DNA of 48,933 nucleotides from the NCBI GenBank assembly GCA_013816245.1, contig JACDEU010000014.1, forward strand, positions 1 through 48,933, written 5' to 3'. Shown in pieces: positions 17,574-26,447 of this stretch; position 1 is the stretch's first letter; each line of letters starts with the position of its first letter. Origin of the DNA: Actinomycetota bacterium. GTDB lineage: Bacteria > Actinomycetota > Thermoleophilia > Gaiellales > Gaiellaceae. The notes under the pieces were generated by a model. It was not told the DNA's origin, did not search any database, and saw only the letters and a list, made by a program, of their open reading frames with translations. A program made the translations under genes and the position numbers.

Positions 17574-18854
17574 GTGGCCGGAGTTCCGCAGATAGGTCGG
17601 GCAACCCGCGTCGAGCGACCAGTCGCTCCGGGCGTCAATGCTGCAGGCGATCTCTACGAGCGTTATTCCGAGCAGATCTTCGGCTATTGCCTGCATCAGC
17701 TCGGCTCGCGCGAGGAGGCAGAGGACGCCGTTCAGGTCACGTTCATGAACGCCCTCCGCGGCTTGCAGCGCGGCATCGTGCCGGAACTCGAGTCGGCGTG
17801 GCTCTTCAAGATCGCGTACAACGTCTGCCTCTCGCGGCACCGCTCCTCCTGGCGCCGCGGCAAGGTCGAGTCACCGAATAACTTCGAGGTCCTGGAGGAG
17901 GTCGTCGCCGGTCCGGACCACGCGGCGGACGAGCTCATCCGGCTGCAGGAGATCCTCGAAGGGATGCCGCAGAACCAGCGCCGCGCGATCCTCTTGCGCG
18001 AGTGGCAGGGGCTCACCTACAAAGAGATCTCGACCGAGCTTGGCCTGACACAGGGCGCCGTCGAGACACTGATCTTCCGCGCGCGACGCGCGCTCGCTCA
18101 GGGCCTGGAGCAAGACGCGGACACGTGGAAGAGACGGCTGCGCCGCGGCGCCGACGTCGGTGGCGTAATCGCTTGTGTGAAAGCGCTGCTCGGCGGCGGC
18201 GGCGCGGCAGCCGTCAAAATCACTGCGACTGCCGCGATCGCGCTCGCGACCAAGGCCATGGTGGCCGCTACGGATAGCCCGATGCACGCATCCCACTTGA
18301 GCCCCGGCAGCAAGCCGGCTCCCAAGACGATTCACGTGGCGCGTGAGACCGCGGCGAGGACCTCGGCCGCGACGAGCACGGCAGTCCCGCATCGCGCGGC
18401 GACGCAACGGGAGCAGTCCGCGAGCTCCGGAGCGCGCCGCCTGCCGAAGCCTGTCTCGCTCCCCGCTTCGCAGGCTCACGAGACGACTCAGGCGCCCGCC
18501 GCGGCCCCTGCGCCTACGCCCGATCCCCAGCCCGAGCCGACGCAGCCCGAGCCGACTCTTCCTCCTGCAGCTATCGCCGCGGCTGCTCCGGCGTCTTCCG
18601 ACCACGGGAACGGAAAGCGCGACGAGCGCACGCCGCAGGCGACGACCCAGCCGACCGAGACGACACCCGCTCCTGCACCGGCCCCCGCAGCCGATCCGCC
18701 CGCCCAGCCCGAGCAGAACGACTCCGGCAAGCCCGACCACGGCAATACCGGTGACCACGGCAACGGCAACGACAACCCGAACAAGGGCGGCGACAAGCCC
18801 GACAAGCCGGCCAAGGACAACGGCAACGGCAAGGAGCACGGCAAGGACAAGTAA
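17574..18854 (+). CDS. ECF-type sigma factor with membrane segment and low-complexity tail
   Basis: 426 residues from GTG 17574 behind AGGAGG. Region sigma-2 is at about 25-90 (YERYSEQIFGYCLHQLGSRE, EDAVQVTFMNALRG) and sigma-4 at about 118-172 (MPQNQRRAILLREWQGLTYK, EISTELGLTQGAVETLIFRA). Where most ECF factors end, this one continues for 250 residues: a moderately hydrophobic stretch (about 207-233, Gly/Ala-rich), then Pro/Ala-rich sequence and a Gly-Asn-Asp-Lys tail ending GNGKEHGKDK. If the hydrophobic part spans the membrane, the tail is outside and could tether or sense. No anti-sigma gene is adjacent; the next feature is tRNA-Thr. Confidence 0.88.
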   Translation: MAGVPQIGRATRVERPVAPGVNAAGDLYERYSEQIFGYCLHQLGSREEAEDAVQVTFMNALRGLQRGIVPELESAWLFKIAYNVCLSRHRSSWRRGKVESPNNFEVLEEVVAGPDHAADELIRLQEILEGMPQNQRRAILLREWQGLTYKEISTELGLTQGAVETLIFRARRALAQGLEQDADTWKRRLRRGADVGGVIACVKALLGGGGAAAVKITATAAIALATKAMVAATDSPMHASHLSPGSKPAPKTIHVARETAARTSAATSTAVPHRAATQREQSASSGARRLPKPVSLPASQAHETTQAPAAAPAPTPDPQPEPTQPEPTLPPAAIAAAAPASSDHGNGKRDERTPQATTQPTETTPAPAPAPAADPPAQPEQNDSGKPDHGNTGDHGNGNDNPNKGGDKPDKPAKDNGNGKEHGKDK

Positions 18855-18892
18855 GTGCGGGCCGGGCGCCGAGGGCGGGACATAGCTGGCGC

Positions 18893-18898
18893 TAAACT
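18893..18898 (+). promoter_or_regulatory. -10 element of the tRNA-Thr gene
   Basis: TAAACT lies 9 nt before the mature 5' end of the tRNA. The same hexamer serves thyX at 47553. No clear -35 is visible. Confidence 0.4.
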
Positions 18899-18907
18899 GA
18901 GCGGACT

Positions 18908-18980
18908 GCCGACGTAGCTCAGCTGGTAGAGCACTTCACTCGTAATGAAGGGGTCCCCAGTTCGAATCTGGGCGTCGGCT
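18908..18980 (+). tRNA. tRNA-Thr (anticodon CGT)
   Basis: The 73-nt sequence folds as a full cloverleaf: acceptor arms GCCGACG and CGTCGGC, D stem GCTC/GAGC, anticodon stem CTTCA/TGAAG with loop CTCGTAA (anticodon CGT at 18941-18943), T arm with TTCGAAT, discriminator T, no encoded CCA. It reads ACG threonine codons. Its 3' 42 bases are repeated at 19739-19780, marking the tRNA as the attachment site of a small insertion. Confidence 0.95.
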
Positions 18981-19155
18981 CTACCAAGCGCCCACGCGAT
19001 GCAGGCGTTTCCAGCTTCTGAGTGATCCGAAGCTTGCTGCGCTAGAGCCAACCCTCAAACGGCCTAAACCGTCCGGCTACGCACATGAGGTGCAGTTCTC
19101 ACAACCGAAGCCGTCGCTGGTAGCCTCGCTCATCTTCGAGGGCTAGGGGCCTGCA

Positions 19156-19707
19156 CTGCTTAAGCTCGTCCTGTTCGTCCTGCCTCTTGGGCTGGATACG
19201 TTTGCTGTTTCTGCAGCCCTTGGCCTGCAGGGCCTCCCGAAGCGCGAACGCCTAAAGGTCAGCCTCCTGCTTTCGGCGTTCGAGATGTCGATGCCGGTAG
19301 TGGGATTGTTTCTCGGTCGCGGCCTCGGATCGGCGATTGGGAGTACGGCGGAGTACATCGCAGCCGTCGCTCTCGTCCTTTTGGGGGCTTACATGCTTCG
19401 AGAGGACGAGGAAGCAGAGGGCCAGAAAGTCGCCGGCCTTAGCGGGCGTACTGGCCTCGCTCTCATTGGGCTTGGCATCAGCATCAGCCTCGACGAGCTG
19501 GCGATGGGCTTCACGATCGGGCTGCTACACCTTTCTCTCGTTCTAGCGGTCATCCTGATTGGAGTGCAAGCGTTCGTGGTCGCACAGGTCGGTTTAAGAC
19601 TGGGGAGCCGCCTTGGTGAGGCCGCGCGCGAATGGGCAGAGCGCCTCGCGGGGCTCGCCCTCATCGGGCTTGGTGTACTGATTCTTGTCGAGCAGTTGCT
19701 CGCATAG
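19156..19707 (+). CDS. mntP: MntP-like manganese efflux protein
   Basis: About 183 residues in six helices: LKLVLFVLPLGLDTFAVSAA at the N-terminus and GISISLDELAMGFTIGLLHL in the second half, carrying the paired Asp motifs (D-x-FAVS and SLDELA-G) that line the ion path of MntP/YebN manganese exporters. The reading frame begins after TAG 19144-19146 and has no ATG, GTG or TTG before the first helix, so CTG 19156 is the best start; the first ATG (19285) would remove two helices. The gene is alone inside the 800-bp tRNA-bounded cassette, implying recent gain of a metal-tolerance function, or decay of the start. Closely related YtaF/LysE-type exporters are alternatives. Confidence 0.7.
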   Translation: MLKLVLFVLPLGLDTFAVSAALGLQGLPKRERLKVSLLLSAFEMSMPVVGLFLGRGLGSAIGSTAEYIAAVALVLLGAYMLREDEEAEGQKVAGLSGRTGLALIGLGISISLDELAMGFTIGLLHLSLVLAVILIGVQAFVVAQVGLRLGSRLGEAAREWAERLAGLALIGLGVLILVEQLLA

Positions 19708-19738
19708 CCCTGCTCTCCAAGGCAGCTGTGGCCTCGCT

Positions 19739-19780
19739 CTCGTAATGAAGGGGTCCCCAGTTCGAATCTGGGCGTCGGCT
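19739..19780 (+). repeat. Second copy of the tRNA-Thr 3' half (attachment-site repeat)
   Basis: A perfect 42-bp copy of 18939-18980, from inside the anticodon loop to the discriminator base. It lacks the 5' half, so it is not a tRNA gene. The 78 bases from here to 19858 hold no gene I can support. Confidence 0.9.
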
Positions 19781-19858
19781 TCTCCACGGCAATCGTCCGA
19801 ACGTGGCGGATTCGAAGATCACGACGGTCACGGTGTCGCGGACGACCACGAGCAGTAG

Positions 19859-20329
19859 TCAGACGTAGCTCTCGGGTACTGGGCCCACGATCTCCATCGA
19901 GTGCCGATGCGCGACGTCGGCAAGCAGGCTCTCGTCGACCTCACCGTCGCGGACAGCAGCGCCAAGTTCGTCGAAGTAACCGATCATCGCCGCGGGGAAG
20001 TAGAAGTTCAGCTTCCGACTCGACTCCGCGCCGACCCTGAACCCGTGGGTCATTCCCGCGGGAATGAAGAGGAACGAGCCGGCCGGGCACAAGACCTCGC
20101 GGTCTTCCAGGAACATGACGTACTCGCCTTCGAGGACGTAGAACGCCTCTGCCGCGTCGTGATGGATGTGGAGCGGCGGCCCAAAGCCCGGCGGCTCCTC
20201 GGCTTCGAGGAGCGAGAAGAGCCCACCCGTCTCGTCCCCGCTTGCCTTGACTGTCATCTCGAAAGCGCCGAGGTCGATCGACCTTCCTTCTCCGGGCGCG
20301 CGCACGAACGCCTTACCTGTGCCTGCCAT
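19859..20329 (-). CDS. Cupin-domain protein
   Basis: 156 residues, start ATG 20329 behind AAGGAG; an open frame up to 20362 is less likely. A single cupin barrel: PPLHIHHDAAEAFYVLEGEY holds the first metal motif (His54, His56, Glu62) and FIPAGMTHGF the second (His95). Such small cupins bind Fe, Mn or Zn and act as dioxygenases, isomerases or binding proteins; the substrate is not deducible. It is divergent from the lipoprotein gene with 44 bp between the start codons. Confidence 0.8.
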   Translation of the reverse strand: MAGTGKAFVRAPGEGRSIDLGAFEMTVKASGDETGGLFSLLEAEEPPGFGPPLHIHHDAAEAFYVLEGEYVMFLEDREVLCPAGSFLFIPAGMTHGFRVGAESSRKLNFYFPAAMIGYFDELGAAVRDGEVDESLLADVAHRHSMEIVGPVPESYV

Positions 20330-20361
20330 GGTGATCTCCTTCCGTGTCGGGTTCGTGTGCA

Positions 20362-20373
20362 TATATTCGCGGC
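20362..20373 (+). promoter_or_regulatory. Leaderless promoter -10 of the lipoprotein gene
   Basis: TATATT (20362-20367) is followed by 6 nt and then ATG 20374, with no Shine-Dalgarno site; this is the geometry of an actinobacterial leaderless transcript. Confidence 0.5.
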
Positions 20374-20898
20374 ATGCGTCGCGCCTTCGTCTGCTGCGGA
20401 CTCGTCGCTCTTTTCGCCGCCGGCTGCGGGAGCACCAAGACGGTTACGAGAACCGTGACGGTCCCCGGCAAGTCGAAATCCGAACTCGGGCCTCCCTCCG
20501 AGCAGACCCAGTTCGGCTACGTCAAGTCCCTGAAGCGAAAAGGCACCGCCTACGTGTTGCGCTTCGACCCCGCCTTACTGCTGAGCGGCATCACCGCGAA
20601 CACCGCCGCCGCGGAGGACGGCGCCGTCGAACTGGGTCAGCCGGTTCCGAACGACAACTACCGGCTCAACGAAGGCCACCGGCTGCTCACGTACTTCCTG
20701 CCGGCGAATGCGCGCGTCACCGTCCTCACCACGCACGGGTCGAGCTCGCTCGGCGAGACGAAGATTCCAGTCGACGAGCTCGCGCGGATCGTCAACGGCG
20801 GAAAGCACCGCAAGCTCTTCGAGCCGCTCGCGACCGGCGTCTGGTTGCGCGTGCGCATCGACACGGTGCGATCGCTCGACCAGCAGTACCAGCCGTAG
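20374..20898 (+). CDS. Lipoprotein of unknown function
   Basis: 174 residues beginning MRRAFVCCGLVALFAAGCGS: a short basic region, a hydrophobic core and an AAGC lipobox, so the Cys at position 18 is probably lipidated and the protein anchored outside the membrane. A TVTRTVTVPGKS linker follows, then a mainly beta domain (YVKSLKRKGTAYVLRFDPAL, TYFLPANARVTVLTT). I do not recognise the domain. A leaderless -10 (TATATT) lies 6 nt upstream, which decides this start over the open frame from 20344. Confidence 0.75.
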   Translation: MRRAFVCCGLVALFAAGCGSTKTVTRTVTVPGKSKSELGPPSEQTQFGYVKSLKRKGTAYVLRFDPALLLSGITANTAAAEDGAVELGQPVPNDNYRLNEGHRLLTYFLPANARVTVLTTHGSSSLGETKIPVDELARIVNGGKHRKLFEPLATGVWLRVRIDTVRSLDQQYQP

Positions 20899-20914
20899 CG
20901 CCGCTCAGCCCAGC

Positions 20915-21622
20915 TCAGCTGCGGACGCGGCCGACTGCGAGAAGCGACTGGCCGAACGGCGGCGACTTCAGGGCTTCGACTCGGCGAGCGATGGGGACGA
21001 CGAAGCTATCCCAGGCGCGTAAGAGGACGCCCTCGGCTCACGCTTGAACCATTTCATCGCGACGATCCATGCGAGCAGCCCCGGTGCGTTCACGTACGCG
21101 AGCTGCTCGAGGTCGATACCCGCTTCGCGGTAGGCAGCGCCGAGCATCTCCTTCGTGTAGCGCCGGTGGTGACCGATGTCGTGGTCGAAGCGGCTCGTCG
21201 CGAATCCGAATGCGGGAACGAGCATCACGATCGCGCCGCCGGGGCGGACGAGCTTCTTGCGCCGAGCGCAACGCGCCCACGTCGTCCTCGATGTGTTCCA
21301 GGACGTTGAACGCCACGACCGCCGAGTGCGATCCCTCTGGGGCTTGTCTGAGGTCGAGCTCGAGTACGTCCACCCGCTCGTGCCCTCGAATCGGCTCCGC
21401 AGCTCGCCCAGGAGGTGGGTCCATTTCGGTGAGCGTGATTCGCTCGAGCCCTCCGCTTGCGAGCCAGGCAGCTGCATAGTCGCCCGCGCCCGCACCGACT
21501 TCGAGCAAATCGTCCCCGAGGTGGGGGCGGGCCAGCGATGCTAGCCACGCGATGTAGTTCTGCGCGGACGCGAGCGACTCCAGCACGCGGTGCTGGTACG
21601 CGGGCTCGGCGCTCTCGGCCAC
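20915..21622 (-). pseudogene. SAM-dependent methyltransferase with two frameshifts
   Basis: From GTG 21622 the first frame encodes LASLARPHLGDDLLEVGAGA (SAM-binding motif I) through VVAFNVLEHIEDDVGALRSA. Near 21255-21270 coding sense moves to a second frame (KKLVRPGGAIVMLVPAFGFA, YTKEMLGAAYREAGIDLEQL), and near 21020-21035 to a third (RAWDSFVVPIARRVEALKSP, FGQSLLAVGRVRS, TGA at 20915). Joined, the three parts give a coherent class I methyltransferase of about 235 residues. Two independent shifts argue for decay or for a poor-quality stretch of assembly. It is divergent from the GT-C gene. Confidence 0.75.
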
Positions 21623-21642
21623 GGAGCCGGACAGTACCCGGC

Positions 21643-21657
21643 TAGGCTCCGCCGTCG
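21643..21657 (+). promoter_or_regulatory. Leaderless promoter -10 of the GT-C gene
   Basis: TAGGCT at 21643-21648 lies 9 nt before TTG 21658, with no Shine-Dalgarno site. On the other strand TACTGT lies 8 nt before the GTG of the methyltransferase, so the 35-bp gap again holds two close divergent -10 elements. Confidence 0.35.
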
Positions 21658-23655
21658 TTGGCGTCCACGGTCACGCTTCTGCTCGGGCTCGTGCTCCTCG
21701 GCCTCACCTCGGCGCGCGTGATGGCGAGGCTCGGGGTCAGATCTGCGCCCGCTTCCCTCCTGGGCGCGTTCGTCGTGGCTCACACCGAGTTGCTCGTAGT
21801 CGCGCTCGGTCTCTCAATCTTCCGAGCATTCACCGCGGCGGCGGTGCTCGCCACTCTCGGCGGCCTCTGCGTGCTCACCGTCCTGCTCACGCGCGGCTTC
21901 CGTAGCGGGATCGACTGGCGCGCGGCTCTGCGCCCTCTGTGGCGCGATCCGCTTCTGAAGGTCCTATCGGTCGTTGTGATTCTGGGCCTTGCGTACACCG
22001 CTGCGACGGGAATCTGGGTGCCGCAGGTCGAGGACGACGTCCTGACCTTCCACCTCGTACGTGCGCCCCTTTGGTGGCAGCACGGCGGCATCACCTACCT
22101 CCGCGGCATCTTCGATCTGCGGAACAACGCGTACCCGCCTGGTGGCGAGCTCGGCCCGCTCGCGACGATGACCCTGGCCGGGAACGACTACTTCGTCGCG
22201 CTCGACCAGCTGTTCTGTGCGCTTGCATTGGCGATCGGGGCCACCGGCGTCGCCCGCCGCATCGGCTTCGGCCGGCGCGAGGCGCTCTTCGGCGGTCTGC
22301 TCGTCCTGACGCTTCCGCTGATCGCTCTGCAGGCGGGCACCGCGATGAGCGATCTCGTCGTTGCCGCGTTCCTGCTCGCCGCGGCCTTTTTCCTGATCGA
22401 TGGGAGTCGTGTGTCGCCCTGGTTTGCAGGGGTCGCAACCGCGCTGGCAGTCGACGTGAAGCTGACCACACCGATCGCGCTGCCGTTTCTCCTAGCCCTC
22501 GCATGGTTGGCCCGGCCTAGCGCCCTCAGGAAGCTGCGAGTCGGGGCGGTCGTGGCCGGGACCGTGATCGGAGCCTTCTGGTACGTCGTCAACCTCGTCG
22601 AAGCGGGCACTTGGGACAACCACATCTCGACGGAGTACGACGTCGACCGCGGCCTGGCACCTGTGGCCGCGCGCACGATGCGGATCGCGATCGAGTTCGT
22701 CGACCTCTCGGGCGCGAGTGGACGTGACCGCTGGCTGTATGGCATCGCCGCCCTGATCGTGCTCGGGGTTGCGGCCGTCGCCTTCCTTCGGGTGCGAAGG
22801 CGCGGGACGCTCGTCGCGGGAGGCATTGCGGCGGCGGTGGCGGCCGTTCCGCTGCTGCTGTGGCCGTTCGAGCATCGGCTCATCAACGTCTACTTCAAGT
22901 TCTGGGATGCACTCGGCCGGCGTGACCTCGCCAACCTCGACAGCGGGCGTGACTTCACGAAGTCGGCGTCGAACTTCTCCTGGTACGGACCACTCGGCTC
23001 AGTGTTGCTCGTCGCCGCAGCAGTGCTGGTCGTCGTCGCGGTCCGCCGCAGGCAACTCGACCGCATCGCGCTCGTCTCCGTCGTCGCACCGGTGTACTGG
23101 CTCGTCGCGTTCTCCGCGCTCCTCTTCTACCAGGACTGGATCGGGCGCTTCTTCGCGTTTCCGATCGCACTCGCCGCCGCGACGTGGGGGATCGTGCTGC
23201 GCTGGCGGCCGGTTGCGTGGGGTGTCGTCGCAATCGCCGCGACGACGCTGCTGCTCTCGCTCGCGAACGACGCGAAGCGCCCGTCAGGGCTACCGCTGCT
23301 CGAACGTGACAAGCCGCGGAGCGTCTGGACCACCCCGCGGTGGACCGGCGTCGCGCTCCGGAAAGACTACGACGCGCCGATCCGTTTCCTCGACGAGCGC
23401 ATCCCGGACTCGGCCGACGTCGGACTTGCGATCACGCCGAGTGAGCCCGTCTATCCTTTCTTCGGCCGACGCCTTGAACGCCACGTGCGTTTCGTCTACG
23501 AGCAGGATCGCGACGCGCCCGCGAGCGTCGACTGGGTGTTCGTCCGGCCCGATCATCCGAGCTCGCTCTGCAGCGAGGCCTGGAAGGTGGCACTCACCAC
23601 GGCGGACGGCTGGCGCATCTTGCGCCGTGACGGTGCGAGAACATGTGCCTCGTGA
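21658..23655 (+). CDS. GT-C-fold membrane glycosyltransferase-like protein
   Basis: 665 residues with about 12-13 membrane helices and a C-terminal soluble part. The first outer loop has GIWVPQVEDDVLTFHLVRAP, an acidic motif in the place of the catalytic Asp/Glu of the PMT/ArnT class, and YLRGIFDLRNNAYPPGGELG follows. GT-C enzymes use polyprenyl-phosphate sugars outside the membrane. The start is TTG 21658 (MASTVTLLLGLVLLGL). The end overlaps the aminotransferase gene, so the two are coupled. The specific glycan is unknown. Confidence 0.75.
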   Translation: MASTVTLLLGLVLLGLTSARVMARLGVRSAPASLLGAFVVAHTELLVVALGLSIFRAFTAAAVLATLGGLCVLTVLLTRGFRSGIDWRAALRPLWRDPLLKVLSVVVILGLAYTAATGIWVPQVEDDVLTFHLVRAPLWWQHGGITYLRGIFDLRNNAYPPGGELGPLATMTLAGNDYFVALDQLFCALALAIGATGVARRIGFGRREALFGGLLVLTLPLIALQAGTAMSDLVVAAFLLAAAFFLIDGSRVSPWFAGVATALAVDVKLTTPIALPFLLALAWLARPSALRKLRVGAVVAGTVIGAFWYVVNLVEAGTWDNHISTEYDVDRGLAPVAARTMRIAIEFVDLSGASGRDRWLYGIAALIVLGVAAVAFLRVRRRGTLVAGGIAAAVAAVPLLLWPFEHRLINVYFKFWDALGRRDLANLDSGRDFTKSASNFSWYGPLGSVLLVAAAVLVVVAVRRRQLDRIALVSVVAPVYWLVAFSALLFYQDWIGRFFAFPIALAAATWGIVLRWRPVAWGVVAIAATTLLLSLANDAKRPSGLPLLERDKPRSVWTTPRWTGVALRKDYDAPIRFLDERIPDSADVGLAITPSEPVYPFFGRRLERHVRFVYEQDRDAPASVDWVFVRPDHPSSLCSEAWKVALTTADGWRILRRDGARTCAS

Positions 23656-24593
23656 AACCGCTCGGCGGCAAGATCGAGTCCTACGACGCGCCGTCGACCG
23701 AGGAGATCGCCCGCCGGACCGGGCTCGACGTCGCCGAGATCGTTCGGTTCGACGGGAACACCTCGCCGCACCTCTTGCCCTCGACGCGGGCAGAGGCACT
23801 CGCTGAAGAGTTGGCGCGCATTCACACGTACCCGCACGGCGGCTATCCGCGGCTCGAGCAGGCGATCGCCGACTACGCCGGTGTCTCGCCGGAGAACGTC
23901 GTTCTCGGCGCCGGGGCGGACGATCTGATCCTGCTCGTCACCCGCGCATTCGCAGGCTCGGGCGACCGCGTCGCGATCGCGAACGAACCGACCTATCCGA
24001 TGTTCCAGATCGCCGTGTGGGTCGCAGGCGCGGAGATCGGCGACGACGAACCGAGCCTGACGATCTGCTGCCGGCCGAACAACCCGACGGGCGAGCTCTG
24101 CGAGCTTCCCACTGCGCGGCCGCTCGTCGTCGACGAGGCGTACTTCGAGTACTCGGGAGAGACGGCCGCCGGCCTGATCGAGGAAGGCGTGATCGTGCTG
24201 CGAACCTTCTCGAAGGTGTTCGGGCTCGCCGGGGCGCGTGTCGGGTACGCCCTGGCCGGGCGTGACTTCGCCGCCGAGCTGAACAAGCGCCAGCATCCCG
24301 CGCCGCTGTCGACGCTCTCCGCCGCCCTCGCGCTTGCCGCGCTTCGGTCGGAGCCCGACGTGCGCCCAATCCTCGAGGAGCGTGAACGGGTCGCAGGGCG
24401 CTTGCGCGAGCTCGGGTACGCGCCGCTTCCCTCCCATGCGAACTTCCTCTACGTCCCGGTCGACGAACCGCAGGAGCTCGCCGGGCGCCTTCTGCAGCAA
24501 GGGCTTGCCGTACGGCCGGTGCGCGGCGGCATCCGCCTGACGATCCGCAACGAGGAGGACGACGAGCGCCTGATCGGCGCGCTCGGCACCTGA
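23652..24593 (+). CDS. HisC-like class I/II aminotransferase
   Basis: About 313 residues. PLP-dependent, histidinol-phosphate aminotransferase type: FDGNTSPHLLP near the start, YPHGGYPRLEQAIADYAGVS, RPNNPTGELCEL, VVDEAYFEY (Asp to the cofactor) and RTFSKVFGLAGARVGYA with the Schiff-base lysine at about 188. It is some 40 residues shorter than most HisC. I prefer GTG 23652, which gives a GTGA overlap with the upstream stop; ATG 23643 adds three residues. No his genes are nearby, so an aromatic or threonine-phosphate-type substrate is also possible. Confidence 0.85.
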   Translation: MKPLGGKIESYDAPSTEEIARRTGLDVAEIVRFDGNTSPHLLPSTRAEALAEELARIHTYPHGGYPRLEQAIADYAGVSPENVVLGAGADDLILLVTRAFAGSGDRVAIANEPTYPMFQIAVWVAGAEIGDDEPSLTICCRPNNPTGELCELPTARPLVVDEAYFEYSGETAAGLIEEGVIVLRTFSKVFGLAGARVGYALAGRDFAAELNKRQHPAPLSTLSAALALAALRSEPDVRPILEERERVAGRLRELGYAPLPSHANFLYVPVDEPQELAGRLLQQGLAVRPVRGGIRLTIRNEEDDERLIGALGT

Positions 24594-24599
24594 CGCGCG

Positions 24600-24611
24600 T
24601 ACGATCCGGCG
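24600..24611 (+). promoter_or_regulatory. Leaderless promoter -10 of the PAP2 gene
   Basis: TACGAT (24600-24605), then 6 nt, then ATG 24612, without a Shine-Dalgarno site. No -35 consensus is visible. Confidence 0.4.
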
Positions 24612-25390
24612 ATGCAAGGGCCAGCGATTCGGATCGACGCGATCGCGGGGCCGGCACGTCAGATGCCCGGTCTCCTTCGGCGTTACGTCGCCCGCCTCCG
24701 GGCCCGAGACCCGCAGACCGTCACGCTCAGTGTGCTGACCGCTTGTCTCGTTCTCTCACTCGCGGCCTTCGCCCATCTCGTCGAGGACTATCTGACCGGG
24801 GACCCGATCGTGAGGTGGGACGTCCGGTTCGCACTGTGGCTCCACGAACACGCTTCTCATCCTCTGGTCAGGTTCTTCGACGTCGTCACGCTGGCGGGAA
24901 ACAGCGCCGTGTTGATCCTCGTCGTGCTAGCGCTCGGCATCGTGTTCCTCCGCCGCGCACGGCCGAACGACGCAGGCGTACTCGTGCTCGCTTTCGTCGG
25001 CGCGGCACTGGTCAACGCGTTGCTCAAGCTCGTGTTCCACCGCGCACGGCCGGAGCTCAGCTTCGTGCACCTGGACACGTATTCGTTCCCGAGCGGACAT
25101 GCGGCAGTCTCCTCGGCGACGTTCGCCACGCTGGCGTATCTGCTCGGGCGCCGCTTCACGTCGACACGAGCGCGTCTCTCGCTCGCCCTCGCAACTGTGG
25201 TCGCGGTCTGCCTGGTCGGTTTCTCGCGGCTCTATCTCGGCGCGCACTACCTCTCCGACGTCCTCGCCGGCATCAGCTTCGGGCTGGCCTGGGCGTCGCT
25301 CTGCCTGATCGTCTACACGATCTGGGGCGACCGCGACGTCCTGCGGATCCTGCCGGGGTGGGCCCAACGGCTGCTCGCACGTATCCGGCC

Positions 25391-25406
<16 letters not shown>
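24612..25406 (+). CDS. PAP2-family membrane phosphatase
   Basis: 264 residues with six helices. The three acid-phosphatase signature parts are all present: KLVFHRARP, SFPSGHAAVS and SRLYLGAHYLSDVLAG, the latter two supplying the catalytic histidines. Enzymes of this class remove phosphate from undecaprenyl pyrophosphate or phosphatidic acid/phosphatidylglycerol phosphate at the membrane surface. Its last 16 bases overlap the convergent ABC ATPase gene. Confidence 0.9.
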
Positions 25407-26357
<951 letters not shown>

Positions 26358-26368
<11 letters not shown>

Positions 26369-26447
26369 CTCGTTGTTCCTCTTGCCCGTGCTGGCGGTTG
26401 TCGCGATCGGGATGCTGATCTTTGCGCGCCGTGCGGAGGTGACGTGA
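26358..26447 (+). pseudogene. C-terminal remnant of an ABC permease (MalF type)
   Basis: The plus strand reads AISLFLLPVLAVVAIGMLIF then ARRAEVT and TGA at 26445-26447, the final helix and tail of a first sugar permease. It ends in a GTGA overlap with the intact second permease. Everything before about 26358-26370 has been replaced by the beheaded ATPase on the other strand. Confidence 0.75.

Larger units (their letters stand above)
18939..19780 (+). mobile_element. 800-bp cassette inserted at the 3' end of tRNA-Thr
   Basis: A perfect 42-bp direct repeat (18939-18980 and 19739-19780; each starts CTCGTAATGA and ends GGGCGTCGGCT) brackets exactly 800 bp from copy to copy. The left copy completes the tRNA and the right copy looks like the displaced original 3' end, the usual result of integration by a tyrosine recombinase at a tRNA. 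The insert carries one recognisable gene (MntP-like) and no integrase. Bases 18981-19155 hold no gene but contain a hairpin AGCTTC/GAAGCT (19013-19034). Either a relic of a larger island or a cassette mobilised in trans. A plain duplication is an alternative. Confidence 0.7.

Noticed and set aside
18981..19155. Remnant integrase in the tRNA-Thr cassette
   Set aside because: All frames in this 175-bp stretch are short and show no tyrosine-recombinase motif.
19739..19780. A second tRNA-Thr gene
   Set aside because: Only the 3' half is present; no 5' acceptor arm or D arm precedes it.
19661..19849. Minus-strand reading frame with RRPDSNWGPLHYESEA across the second tRNA fragment
   Set aside because: This peptide is the well-known artefact of translating a tRNA 3' half on the wrong strand; the sequence is fully explained by the 42-bp tRNA repeat.
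19804..19869. Short plus-strand frame VADSKITTVTVSRTTTSSSQT
   Set aside because: It resembles the TVTRTVTV linker of the nearby lipoprotein, but is only 21 codons of low-complexity sequence and overlaps the cupin end.
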